A stretch of 55,848 nt of DNA from NCBI GenBank assembly GCA_016871015.1, contig VFZX01000006.1, positions 1-55,848 of the forward strand, read 5' to 3'. The first letter of the stretch is position 1; every line of letters starts with the position of its first letter. The DNA comes from Acidobacteriota bacterium. GTDB lineage: Bacteria > Acidobacteriota > Terriglobia > Bryobacterales > Bryobacteraceae. Position numbers and translations under genes: made by a program. The notes under the pieces are model-generated. The model saw nothing but the letters and a program-made list of their open reading frames with translations. It was not told the origin of the DNA and did not search any database. Below are positions 9,047-18,000 of this stretch, piece by piece.

Positions 9047-10597
9047 TTAGAACAACGCGAGCTGGCTGTTGGCCAGGAACTCCTCCATCGACATCATCGG
9101 AATCTCCTCCGCAAGCCGCCGTTTCAAGCATTGGACCAGCAGCGCCCGCCGCTCTCCCTCGCTCCATTCCTCGACCGACGGACACGTCTGCGCCAGATCC
9201 TTCCACAGCGGCTTCAACCGGAGCGCGACTTCACCCTCGTCCATCGAGGTCTCCATGTACCGGGACACCACCTCATCCTGGTAGGCCCGGTAGCGCTCCT
9301 CCGCCGCCAGCCGCCGCGTCTCGGCTTCCGCCCGGCCGCCATTGCGCGCCATCTGGTCCTGTTCCTGCCGGACCCGCAGGTCGCGCCGCCGCGTCGTCTC
9401 AAATCCCGCCGGTGGCTGGACATTCTGCTGGACCATGTAGACGTAGAATCCAGCCGGGTTGAAGAACTTCCCTTTCGGCGCCGACCGGATCAAGTGGTCG
9501 CAGTACTCCAACTGATCCTCCACCGGCTGGTCGTCGGCGACATCGAATAGAAGCTGCCGCGCCTTATCCTCACGCACTCCGCGGTCGGTGAGCATTTTCA
9601 CCTGCCCGTCAAACCGCGGATCCTGTACGCCGCTGTCGCGCGGCTCGCGCCCGGCCAGCCGCAGCCGGAACTCGCGCGAAAACCGCTCGCCCGCCAACAG
9701 GATCAGCTTGAAGTCGGTCTTGTCCGCCGTCCGCGAGATCTCCCAGTCGCCGAGGAACTGGTGCTCCTTGAGCTCGATCAGCGCGGGCGCGAAGTTTTCC
9801 CGGATCTTGGACAGGTGCTCCCACTGCTTGATGTTGAGCTGCTGGCACAGTTCCGAATAGCGCTTTTCCACCGGACGGCGCTGCGAAGCGTAGAACCAGA
9901 TCTGCAACAGCGGCACCAGCGCTTTCGAGATGTTGCTGCGAAGCTTCCGGTAGCAGTTCAGGTCCACCGGCAGCACGTAGTTGTGGTTCAGGTTCTCCAA
10001 CTGCCATTCCGACATCCACACGTAGTTCTGGTCCGCGGTCCGCCCATCGGGGAGCTGCTGCCCCACTTGGACCACCCGTTCGAACACGTGGAATACATCC
10101 TTGGCCCAGGTCTTCTGGCCCGCGAAGTAGACTAGGTTCTGCGACCGGATTCCGGTCAGCGTCATCCGTTCGAGCCAGAGCCCGATCTCCTCGTAGTTCT
10201 TCCCTGATGGATTCATCCCCAGGATCTTGAGCAACTGGTAGGTGGTGAATCCGATCGGATTGGCGACATGCCCCAGCCGCTTCTTCAGATCGGTGACGAT
10301 CTTCTGGAAGGCGAAGTACTTGTCCTGGTCGGCCGTGGTCGGGAGCCCGTGATCGGGCGACGGATAGATCGTCGCGGTCGCCTGGATCTTCCGGCCCCGG
10401 TCCTCGCGGACCACCTGGACCGTCTTGCTGCGCCGCGTGTCGAGCCCCTTGTGCGACGGCGTGAAGAACCCCATCGAGTTGAGGTTCTTCTCGATCTTGA
10501 TGACCTCCGGGACGCCCGCCTGCTGCTCAGCTACCCCAGGAAGCACCGCTGGTACCAAGGCCTTTTCGGTCATGTCTAGGCAGTAGAATTGTTGCAT
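9047..10597 (-). CDS. RPA-type (RepA/TrfA-like) plasmid replication initiator
   Basis: A roughly 516-residue basic protein with the hallmarks of the replication initiator protein A family. A central winged-helix core contains NPIGFTTYQLLKILGMNPSG and YEEIGLWLERMTLTGIRSQ, then SNISKALVPLLQIWFYASQ, followed by a long charged C-terminal region. Such proteins bind iterons and open the origin. It reads away from a field of nine iterons at 10720-11056, the normal arrangement for an iteron replicon. The start is unresolved: GTG 10624, ATG 10612, 10597 or 10573 are in frame and none has a good ribosome-binding site; 10597 is a compromise. Confidence 0.75.
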   Translation of the reverse strand: MQQFYCLDMTEKALVPAVLPGVAEQQAGVPEVIKIEKNLNSMGFFTPSHKGLDTRRSKTVQVVREDRGRKIQATATIYPSPDHGLPTTADQDKYFAFQKIVTDLKKRLGHVANPIGFTTYQLLKILGMNPSGKNYEEIGLWLERMTLTGIRSQNLVYFAGQKTWAKDVFHVFERVVQVGQQLPDGRTADQNYVWMSEWQLENLNHNYVLPVDLNCYRKLRSNISKALVPLLQIWFYASQRRPVEKRYSELCQQLNIKQWEHLSKIRENFAPALIELKEHQFLGDWEISRTADKTDFKLILLAGERFSREFRLRLAGREPRDSGVQDPRFDGQVKMLTDRGVREDKARQLLFDVADDQPVEDQLEYCDHLIRSAPKGKFFNPAGFYVYMVQQNVQPPAGFETTRRRDLRVRQEQDQMARNGGRAEAETRRLAAEERYRAYQDEVVSRYMETSMDEGEVALRLKPLWKDLAQTCPSVEEWSEGERRALLVQCLKRRLAEEIPMMSMEEFLANSQLALF

Positions 10598-10621
10598 AGA
10601 CAAGGTCCGCATCGCAAAGGG

Positions 10622-10640
10622 CACACAACCGGTTGTTGTG
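10622..10640. promoter_or_regulatory. Palindromic operator candidate upstream of the rep gene
   Basis: A perfect 12-bp palindrome ACAACCGGTTGT at 10625-10636 is extended by outer CACA and TGTG. It lies between the iterons and the rep coding sequence. Rep proteins of iteron plasmids commonly autoregulate through such inverted repeats; that role here is inferred. Its sequence is unrelated to the iterons, so a different regulator is possible. Confidence 0.45.
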
Positions 10641-11060
10641 AAATATCTGAGAACACAAAATCTAAGACACTATAGGCGGCGCAGAGGTTCAGTATTATCA
10701 ACATGTTACGGGTCGTCCGCTTCCGCCCCGGTACGACGGGAATTCTTTCGAGCCACGATGCACTCTTCTTTCAAGGTACGACAGCCCTTCCGCCGCCCCA
10801 CGATACCGGCTTCCGGCCAGGTACGAGTGGGCCGGAAGCCCTCATGGAAGCGGATTTTCCGTCCAGGTACGAGGAAACCGCCTCCGGGATATCGTACCTC
10901 GACGGAAAAAAGCCGCCACTATCGTACCTCGACGGAAAAGCACTGGCTGCCGCCCGCATTCCCTCGTACCTCGACGGAAATCCAAGCCCCGCCATTTCCG
11001 CCACGGTACGAGCCCCAACGTGAAAATCCCGGGCCAGGATTTCCGTCCACCCCCGATACC
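10637..11060. other. Probable iteron-type origin of replication (oriV)
   Basis: A non-coding stretch between the rep gene and the next gene combines an AT-rich segment (about 10637-10710, in contrast with the GC-rich surroundings) with nine 17-bp iterons at 10720-11056. The AT-rich part would serve as the unwinding element and the iterons as initiator binding sites. The adjacent RPA initiator and parA/RHH pair complete a plasmid-type replicon. Plus- and minus-strand open frames here only reflect the repeats. Confidence 0.7.
10720..11056. repeat. Iterons, 17-bp units (consensus TTTCCGTCSAGGTACGA)
   Basis: Forward copies lie at 10720-10736, 10765-10781, 10810-10826 and 10856-10872. Inverted copies TCGTACCTCGACGGAAA, identical to each other, lie at 10892-10908, 10922-10938 and 10964-10980. 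Forward degenerate copies follow at 10995-11011 and 11040-11056. One further half-matching copy may sit at 10787-10803. Conservation is highest in the central four. The forward-inverted-forward order and irregular 30-45 nt spacing are visible directly. Confidence 0.85.
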
Positions 11061-11133
11061 CGCCGTGCCGTAACGATCTGCCCGCGGATAACACTTTAGC
11101 TGCGCTGGTATTGCTCAACCCAAGGAGGCTCAG

Positions 11134-11760
11134 ATGCCCTCGAAACTCACCCTTTGCCTGCTCATTGCCTTCACGATCTCGTGCACGGCTCCGGCCCCGC
11201 AAGACCCCAGGCAGCAGTTGACCCAGTCCCTGCGCGGCGTCGACGTGGCGGGCTACAACTTCTCGATGCAGGAAGACGAGTCCCAGTCCGTTGCCTCGCT
11301 GACGAACGGCGCCGTTCGCAAGTTAATCACGCTGGAGCCCGCCACCCAGAGCGTCACCCTAAAATACGCCAGCACCAAAGACCTGAAGACGAACGCCGTC
11401 CGCATCACCAGGACCGAAGCTGTCCGGGCCGAATCCGGCCTCGAGTTGCGCGCCACCGACATCGCATCCGGCGAAATCCTGGTCCGCCACCGCTTCCCGC
11501 AAGTGGATCACACGCCAACCCCACCGCAGCCCACCTTCGACTCCCTCGAACAATGCATCGCCGACTTCCACTGCAAACAGGGTGCCACCCTGCTGTGCGA
11601 GGCAAACCGCACTTGCCAGACCCAGTTCGCGGGGATCACCTGCCGTCTCAAGAGCGGTGACACCTTCAGCGTCCATCTGATCATCCAACCCACCGCGCCC
11701 CGCTGCACGTTGGCCGGACTGATGGCGGATTTCGAGGGCTTGGTCCTGTCCCGGCGCTGA
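11134..11760 (+). CDS. Secreted hypothetical protein, possible lipoprotein
   Basis: This 208-residue protein begins with a hydrophobic leader ending in TISC followed by APAPQDPRQQ, which could be a signal-peptidase-II site although the -3 residue is atypical. The rest is a beta-rich domain with paired cysteines (CIADFHC, CEANRTC, ITC) that probably form disulfides after export. I do not recognise the family. The ATG has a strong ribosome-binding site, AAGGAGG at 11122-11128, five nt upstream. It sits just beyond the iteron field and is convergent with the DUF4350 gene. Confidence 0.75.
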   Translation: MPSKLTLCLLIAFTISCTAPAPQDPRQQLTQSLRGVDVAGYNFSMQEDESQSVASLTNGAVRKLITLEPATQSVTLKYASTKDLKTNAVRITRTEAVRAESGLELRATDIASGEILVRHRFPQVDHTPTPPQPTFDSLEQCIADFHCKQGATLLCEANRTCQTQFAGITCRLKSGDTFSVHLIIQPTAPRCTLAGLMADFEGLVLSRR

Positions 11761-11807
11761 CCGCTCTTGCTGCGCGCGTTTGGCGGTGAATTCCGACGGG
11801 TTCCCCG

Positions 11808-12680
11808 CTAATCGGCCCCGGACAGCCACCGCAGCACGTTCACCACGAACTGCGCGTTCTCCTTCGCCTTGGGATGATTCATCCCCATCGCCGCACCCGC
11901 CCCGGTGAGCTGCGCCGAAAACATTGCCGCTTCACCGAACACCGCCACCCGCCCCTTGCCCTTCCGCAACACCGCCCCTTGATACCATCCCGCAACAGAG
12001 ATCCGCGGGGTCTCGTCCGTGAACTGGCCCGCCTGGTCGGGCAGCAGGGCGATGTAGCGAGGACCCAGAACGAGCAGCGGTTCCGCCCCCGGCGCCTGAA
12101 ACGCGGATCCGGTAAACGTCGCCACCGACCCGATCCCACGGGTGATCGTGTGATTCCGCAGCGCCTCGCCCCGCGTGAACACGTCCGGTGAGCCTGCCCG
12201 CGGCTCCTGGCGCACGTATCCATTGGCGAACCGGACCCCGAGAGCATGTCCCAGCACGCTCGCCGCGCCCGCAAACGGCATATGGTCGGCGATCAGCAGC
12301 AATGACCCGCCGCCGTTGATCCAGTCCACCAGCGCCTGAATCTCGCCGGACTTGAACGCCGAAGGAGTCGGAAGCTGCCAGTGGTTGTGGTTGCGCGGAT
12401 GGAGCGCGTTGGCGATCACCAGAATCCGGGCCGGGCCGGGCGATTCAGCGGCGAACGGAGCCCGCGACGGCTCCACACGGTAGCCCGCGGCCCGCGCCAG
12501 TTTGACGAAGCCACTGAAACGGCCCTCCACGGTATGGAAGTTGTGATGCGCCTCATCCAGCAGGACCAGCGGTCCGGCCCCTGGCGCAAATGGAGGATTC
12601 GGGATCTGGGGGGTGAAGCCTGGATCGGGACTCTGCTGGGCCGCGGCGCTCAGCGAGATCAGTAGAACAAGGAAGCGCAA
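11808..12680 (-). CDS. DUF4350-domain secreted protein
   Basis: About 290 residues: a signal peptide (LRFLVLLISLSAAAQQ), then a glutamine-amidotransferase-like DUF4350 region with LVLLDEAHHNFHTVEGRF, VLVIANALHP, WINGGGSLLLIADHMPFAG and VAVFGEAAMFSAQL. Function is unknown; the fold resembles proteins annotated as secreted or membrane-associated amidotransferase-like regulators. The start is taken as TTG 12680 because it begins the signal peptide; the ATG at 12773 lies inside the upstream small gene. It is probably co-transcribed with the small membrane protein at 12718-12879. Confidence 0.7.
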   Translation of the reverse strand: MRFLVLLISLSAAAQQSPDPGFTPQIPNPPFAPGAGPLVLLDEAHHNFHTVEGRFSGFVKLARAAGYRVEPSRAPFAAESPGPARILVIANALHPRNHNHWQLPTPSAFKSGEIQALVDWINGGGSLLLIADHMPFAGAASVLGHALGVRFANGYVRQEPRAGSPDVFTRGEALRNHTITRGIGSVATFTGSAFQAPGAEPLLVLGPRYIALLPDQAGQFTDETPRISVAGWYQGAVLRKGKGRVAVFGEAAMFSAQLTGAGAAMGMNHPKAKENAQFVVNVLRWLSGAD

Positions 12681-12717
12681 CTCTGTGGATACCCCGCCGC
12701 CGGGGCTGGTGTCAAGC

Positions 12718-12879
12718 TCAGTCGCGGCGGTGGAAGATCTGCACACCCACATCCAGGCTGAGAAGATACCCAACGGCCACGCCCAGTACCGCGTAGACCA
12801 GCATTACCCAAAACAGCGACCTTGTGGTACCCGGCCGTCGCGGCGGACCGCCAGGTGGAATTGGAGCTGTGGGATGCAT
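12718..12879 (-). CDS. Small single-pass membrane protein (53 aa)
   Basis: A proline-rich cytoplasmic start (MHPTAPIPPGGPPRRPGTTR) is followed by one transmembrane helix, SLFWVMLVYAVLGVAVGYLL, and a short tail. No family is recognised. A TACTCT hexamer lies 9 nt upstream of the ATG, consistent with a promoter giving a very short leader. It ends 37 nt before the DUF4350 start on the same strand, so the two probably form an operon. Confidence 0.5.
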   Translation of the reverse strand: MHPTAPIPPGGPPRRPGTTRSLFWVMLVYAVLGVAVGYLLSLDVGVQIFHRRD

Positions 12880-12894
12880 GCCTATTTGAGAGTA

Positions 12895-13266
12895 CCCGGC
12901 GAGACCCCCAGTGCAAACAGAGGAAAGTACCGAGATGCGTGAACCGGCGGTCCTGGACCCCCGCTGTTGAGCCCGTTTCGTGCGTCCGAATCCGCGCTCT
13001 GCGCCTCTCCTAGGGTCGAAAGGCGAAGGAAGGGAGCCGTACGCGGCCTCAAACCGGGCTAGTACCGGCACCGTGCGAGTCCTTACTGGCCGATGGACGT
13101 GTTGTAGTTGGCGTCCTGGAACCGGTGGTATCCACAACCGCTGGGTCCACAGGGCGGGGAAGAGCGTGTTGGTCCCACCGACCGGTTGAAGCTTGGTGAT
13201 CGATCGGAACGCAGCCACCCGCCATGCCTGGCTAAATGGCACTCGACGTGCCTGCCTGTAGCCAGA
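12895..13266. other. Gap with no convincing gene
   Basis: No frame on either strand in this 372-nt gap has a recognisable domain, signal peptide or start context. Minus frames read Trp/Tyr-rich fragments (for example YHRFQDANYNTSIGQ then a stop near 13090) that may be debris of a larger gene, but no family could be assigned. No tRNA, repeat array or terminator is seen. Confidence 0.5.
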
Positions 13267-13797
13267 TCAAGCAGGAATGTAGGTCAACCGGATGACAGCT
13301 TCGTCGATCCGGTCATAAGCCATGAGGCGGAGCGGCGGTCTGGGTCCGGCGAAATAGGGTTTGCCATGGCCAAGCACGACGGGATGCAGGTAGATCCGAT
13401 ACTCATCGATCAAGCCAAGTTCGGTGAGGCTCCTGGCCAAGTCCGGACCAGCAACTTCGATCTCCCCGGTGTGCTCCGCCTTCAGCGCGCGGATCGCGGC
13501 CTCCAAGTCACCTCCAACAACCGTGGCGTTGGGGCCCGCCGCCTTCAACGAGCGCGAGACGACCCATTTCGGCTGCTTCCGCCATGCCGCCGCGAAGGCG
13601 CGTTCGTCCGTGTCCCACTCGGGATGATCATCATCCCAGTAACGCATGACCTCATACATGCGGCGGCCGTACACACTGCCCGCCTGCGTCTGAGCCTCCG
13701 CGATGAAGTGGCGGAAAAGCGTTGGGCTTGGCACAAACGCCATATGGTCGACGAAGCCGTCCAGGGACTGGTTCATTCCGAACACGAGCTTCGCCAT
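13267..13797 (-). CDS. Dihydrofolate reductase family (RibD C-terminal-like) protein
   Basis: This 176-residue single-domain protein opens MAKLVFGMNQSLDGFVDH. It has GRRMYEVMRYWDDD, WVVSRSL, the GPDLARSLTELGLIDEYRIYL block and a PVVLGHGKPYF end, all typical of the DHFR/RibD-C reductase family of unknown substrate (YwjB/YyaP type). The ATG lies 2 nt after the ribBA stop codon, so the two are one transcription unit. Because RibD-C domains act on a riboflavin precursor, a link to flavin synthesis is possible but unproven. Confidence 0.85.
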   Translation of the reverse strand: MAKLVFGMNQSLDGFVDHMAFVPSPTLFRHFIAEAQTQAGSVYGRRMYEVMRYWDDDHPEWDTDERAFAAAWRKQPKWVVSRSLKAAGPNATVVGGDLEAAIRALKAEHTGEIEVAGPDLARSLTELGLIDEYRIYLHPVVLGHGKPYFAGPRPPLRLMAYDRIDEAVIRLTYIPA

Positions 13798-13799
13798 GC

Positions 13800-14927
13800 T
13801 CAACTGTCCTCCGTCCCCAGCGGCACCAGCGAGGTGATCTCGATCCCAAACCCCTCCAACGCGACAATCTTCCGCGGATGGTTGGTCAACAGCCGGATCC
13901 GGTGCAGTCCCAGATCCGCCAGAATCTGCGCCCCAATCCCCACCTGGTGCTGGAGCTGCCGCTGGCCCTCCTGCGTGTTGTAGTGCGAAAAGTCCCGCGC
14001 ATGGGGGACCAGCTCGCCATTCACCGTGCCGATGCCGGGGCCCGTCTGGTGCAGATACACGAGGACCCCCTTGCCCTCCCCCGCGATTCGCTCGAGCGAC
14101 CGCTGCACCAGCGTCCCGCATTCACACGCGGTGGACCCGAGCACATCGCCGTACACGCAATGCGAGTGCATCCGGACCAGCACGTCCTCCTGCCCCGTGA
14201 CATCGCCGCGGACCACCGCCATGTGCCGCTCCGGGTCCACCGAACTCCCGAAAGCAATCGTCCGGAACTCGCCCGACCGCGTCTTAAGGACTCCCTCGGC
14301 GAGCCGCTTCACGATCCGCTCAGTCCGCAGCCGGTGCTTGATCAGGCTCGCCACCGAGATCATCCGGATCTCGTGCCGCGCGCAGAATCCGGCGAGTTCA
14401 GGAACGCGCGCCATGGTGCCGTCCTCGCTCATGATCTCGCAGATCACGCCGCCGGGCCGGAGTCCGGACATGCGCGCCAGATCGACCGCCGCTTCAGTCT
14501 GTCCGGCACGGACCAGCACGCCGCCTTCGCGCGCGCGCAACGGGAAGACGTGGCCGGGGCGCGCCAGATCCGTGGGCCGGGTCCGTTCGTCCATCGCCAC
14601 GCGGATCGTCAAGGCGCGGTCGGCCGCGGAGATCCCGGTCGTGACTCCCAAACGCGCGTCGATCGCCTCACAGAACGCGGTGCCGAAAGTGGACGTGTTG
14701 TTCGCGCTCATCAGCGGAAGCTGAAGCCCGTCGCACCGCTCCGGCGGCAAGGCCAGGCAGATGAGCCCGCGGCCGTGGGTGGCCATGAAGTTTACCGCCT
14801 CGGGGGTGATCAGTTCGGCGGCCATCGTGAGGTCGCCTTCGTTCTCACGGTCCTCGTCATCGACGACCACAAGCATCTTGCCAGCGCGGAAGTCCTCCAG
14901 GGCTTCCGGGATAGTGGCGAATGGCAT
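13800..14927 (-). CDS. ribBA: RibBA: DHBP synthase fused to a degenerate GTP cyclohydrolase II-like domain
   Basis: The N-terminal half carries the 3,4-dihydroxy-2-butanone-4-phosphate synthase motifs: [35 protein letters not shown] and RPGHVFPL. The usual G-H-T-E site reads [11 protein letters not shown]. The C-terminal half resembles GTP cyclohydrolase II and keeps the zinc cysteines (HSHC...ACECG, C-x10-C-x-C). However, the family motif YLRQEGRGIGL reads [11 protein letters not shown], and the catalytic D-x-R before YGIGAQIL is replaced in [12 protein letters not shown]. The second activity may therefore be lost, as reported for RibBX proteins. ATG 14927 is preferred over TTG 14936. The DHFR-family gene follows. 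Confidence 0.85.
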   Translation of the reverse strand: MPFATIPEALEDFRAGKMLVVVDDEDRENEGDLTMAAELITPEAVNFMATHGRGLICLALPPERCDGLQLPLMSANNTSTFGTAFCEAIDARLGVTTGISAADRALTIRVAMDERTRPTDLARPGHVFPLRAREGGVLVRAGQTEAAVDLARMSGLRPGGVICEIMSEDGTMARVPELAGFCARHEIRMISVASLIKHRLRTERIVKRLAEGVLKTRSGEFRTIAFGSSVDPERHMAVVRGDVTGQEDVLVRMHSHCVYGDVLGSTACECGTLVQRSLERIAGEGKGVLVYLHQTGPGIGTVNGELVPHARDFSHYNTQEGQRQLQHQVGIGAQILADLGLHRIRLLTNHPRKIVALEGFGIEITSLVPLGTEDS

Positions 14928-15054
14928 GTCGATCAAAGCCCACGGAGAGAACGGCTTTCACCGTCCTCCCCTTGAAACTGCCTCCGAGCCGCGTTAATGC
15001 ACGCGGAAGCGAAAGAGTCGCATCTCCGTCTAGGTTACACTATCCCGCGGCGGA

Positions 15055-18000
15055 TTAGAACTCGATTCGGAAACGGAATTGGAAATTGCGGGCGCCGCTC
15101 ATCTCGCGTCCGCCGCCGCCCTCGCGCAGTCGCGTGACGCGGGCAACGGTCTGGGGTACGGAAATGTTGGCGTCGGGGAAATCGAAATGGGGATGGTTGA
15201 ACAGGTTGGTCATCATGCTCTGGATGATGAAGTTCACCCGTTCGGTCACCGCGAACCTCTTCACCACTACCAGGTGATGCAGGTTCATTCCGGGGCCTTC
15301 GAGCACATTGACCCCTGAATTGCCGTAGCGGCCGGCGGGCGGAGCGGCGAAGGAGGCAGCGTCGAACCAGAGGTGCGGGAGGCGCTGGTCCGGGGGCCGG
15401 TTGCCCGGACCGATCCTGTCGGGGAGTCCGCCGAAGGTGTTGGTGTTCGAAGGATCCGCTCCAGCGAAGCCCGGCGAGAAATACTGGCCGCTCTGGAAGT
15501 AAGTGATCCAGCCGAGCTCCCATCCGCCCACGGCCAGGTCGACCGGCTTGGGCGCGGTTCCGAGGTACCGCTTGCCCTTGCCGACGGGCAGGTTGTAGGT
15601 CACGTTGGCGACGTAGCGGTGCCGGGAGTTGAACTGTTCCCGGTTCCAGGAGTAGTGGTTGTAGGGATCCTGGAGGTTCGCGAAATTGCTCGACGCGTTC
15701 GAGAATGTGTAGTGGGTGTTGAACACCAGCGAGCCCGCCTTCTTTTGCAGCTCGAACTGGGCCGAATCGTAGTTCGATGCGCCATCGCTCAGAATGATGC
15801 TCGCGTTGACGAACTGTTGAAACGGGCGCCGCGCCGGGGTGAACGGGATCAGGCTCGGTTGCGGCTTGTTGATGCCGAGTCCGTAGTTGAGGCCGCGGCT
15901 GCGCGACCCGATGTAGGAAGCGCGTGCTCCGAGGTTCATCATCAGCTCGCGCTCGATGCTCAGGTTGAATTGGTGGATTCCGCCGTTGTCGGTGTTGACC
16001 GGGTATCCGGACACGCTTTGCGAGGGAACCGTCGCGGTGGCCAGCGAAGCCGGGAATGGATTCGGGAAGGCGAGCACAGGACGGCCGTTCTCGATCGAAT
16101 TGAAGTAGCTTTCGCCGATCTGGAAGGGTCCGCCGCCCTGGACGCGATGCAGCGGCCCGAGCGCTTCTGAGTAGATCCCGTAGCCGCCTCGCACAACGAA
16201 CTTGTCGGTGATGCGGTAGGCGGCCCCGATGCGGGGCCGGAAGTTCCGCTTGTCGGGGTTGGGGAACACCTGTCCCTCGACGATGCGGATGTTGCGCGGA
16301 TAGAGCGGACTCACTTTCGAGAGGGTGCCGCGCGGGATGATCACGTCGCCCGAGCGCTCATCCCAATTGAATTGAAGGCCGTCCTGGAATAGGGAATGGC
16401 GGAAGTAGTCCCAACGCAGGCCGAGGTCGAGCGTCAGCTTCGAACTCACCTTGAAGGTGTCGGTGAAAAACAGGCCGAGCTCGTAGGCGTGCTGCCGGCG
16501 CTTGGTCAGCGGATCGAGGCGCGTGCTGTTGTTCGGGAATCCGAGCAGAAAGTCGGCGAACGGCTCTCCGGCCACGCGTCCATCGCCGGTGAGGTTCCCG
16601 TTGAAGGCGAAGGTTCCGTAGTTGCCCTCGGGGATTCCGCCGTTGAAGTCATGGAACGAACGCAGCTCGGCGCCCCACTTCATCACGTGGCGGCCCATTG
16701 AGAACGTCATCGCATCATTGAACTCGAAATCGTTGCGGCTCAGGTTGACGCCGCCGGGCTGCTGGCGGAGAGTCTCGAGTCCGACGATGTCCATGCGGGG
16801 GAAGCCCATCTGCGAGTGGCCTCCGCGGTTGACGCCCTGCAGTCCGATTGCCGTCACGGCGGCGTCGCCCTTTTGGGGAGTGAATCCATCGATCGTGTCC
16901 CCATCGATGAAGTAGTCGCGCGCCCAGCCGAACAGCGCGGTGTTGACGAAGCGCGGGGAGAAGGTATGGGTGTCGCTGACGGCGAGCGAGTGGTGGTTGC
17001 GCATGCGCGTCCAGGTCCCGAGCTTGTCGAAAGGTCCGTTCAGGACGTAGGGGGTTAGCCGGTTGATGAAGCGTCCGAAGAGCTGATTCTTGCTGCTCAC
17101 CACGTAGTCGATGCGGTCGGTCACGCTGTCCCACTTGAAGAGGTCGGTTGGCCAGCGGTGGAGGAACTGGTAGTTCTGGAAGATCGAATTCTCCTGGCCG
17201 CGGTTGGGCTGCGGGATGAAGGTGTCCATCGTCTTTTGTGAGACCGCATTAAAGCGCGCGGTGGGAATCCGGTTGCCCGCGAACGGCGCGCGGTCGGCGA
17301 GGGGGTCGCGGACCGTGGTCGTGAAGTCGCTGAAATCGCCCGCACGCATCCGGAGCGTCGGGACGTTCCGGAGGTAGAAGCTCTGGCTCGGGATCCGGAC
17401 CATCGAGTACGCGGCGTAGAAGAAGAGCTTGTTCTTGATGATCGGTCCGCTGACGTTGGCCCCGCCGCGGTGTTCCTTGTACGGAGTCTTGCGGGGTTCG
17501 AAGAAGGTGCGGGCGCGCAGCGCGGAGTTGTTCAGGTCATAGTAGACGCGGCCGTGCCACTGGTTGGTGCCGCCCTTGGACGCCATCGAGAATTGCGCCA
17601 CGCGGGAGAACTCGGCGGAGTTGTTGACGGCGACAACCTGGAGATCCTCAAAGTCCTGCATGTTCTGCACGAGGTTGACCGTGCCGTCGTTGGTGACGCC
17701 GTCCATGTTCTCCGCCACCTGCGTGGAGGGCTGTCCGGCGAAACGCAGCGCCCATCCGCCCTGCTGGGTCTGGATGTTCGGCAGTGTGGTCATGTAGGCC
17801 TGCGGGAAGAAGCTCTGGCTGAGCGGACTATCGACGAAGGCTTCGCGGTCGAACCCGCCGGAGATCTGGCTGCCTTCGGTGGCGATCACCGCCGCCCCTC
17901 CCGTGACCGTGACTTCGGTGCCGACGGATCCGATCTCGAGCTTGACGTCGATCCGGCGCATCTCTCGCGCGCGGATGAGAATGTCGTTCGCGATGTAGTT

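Noticed and set aside
10720-11056. CRISPR array
   Set aside because: The repeats are short, occur in both orientations with irregular spacing and have no cas genes; they fit iterons.
10638-11099. Open frames through the iteron field
   Set aside because: Their repeated Pro-Arg-Tyr/Thr-Ser-Thr segments come from the 17-bp iterons; there is no start context or domain.
13722-14975. 417-residue plus-strand frame over the DHFR-family and ribBA genes
   Set aside because: It is antisense to two recognisable enzymes and shows no fold or motif of its own.
14928-15054. FMN riboswitch upstream of ribBA
   Set aside because: None of the conserved RFN stem-loop sequences can be found in the leader; only a short SD-like AAGGGGAGG and a short out-of-frame GTG frame are seen.
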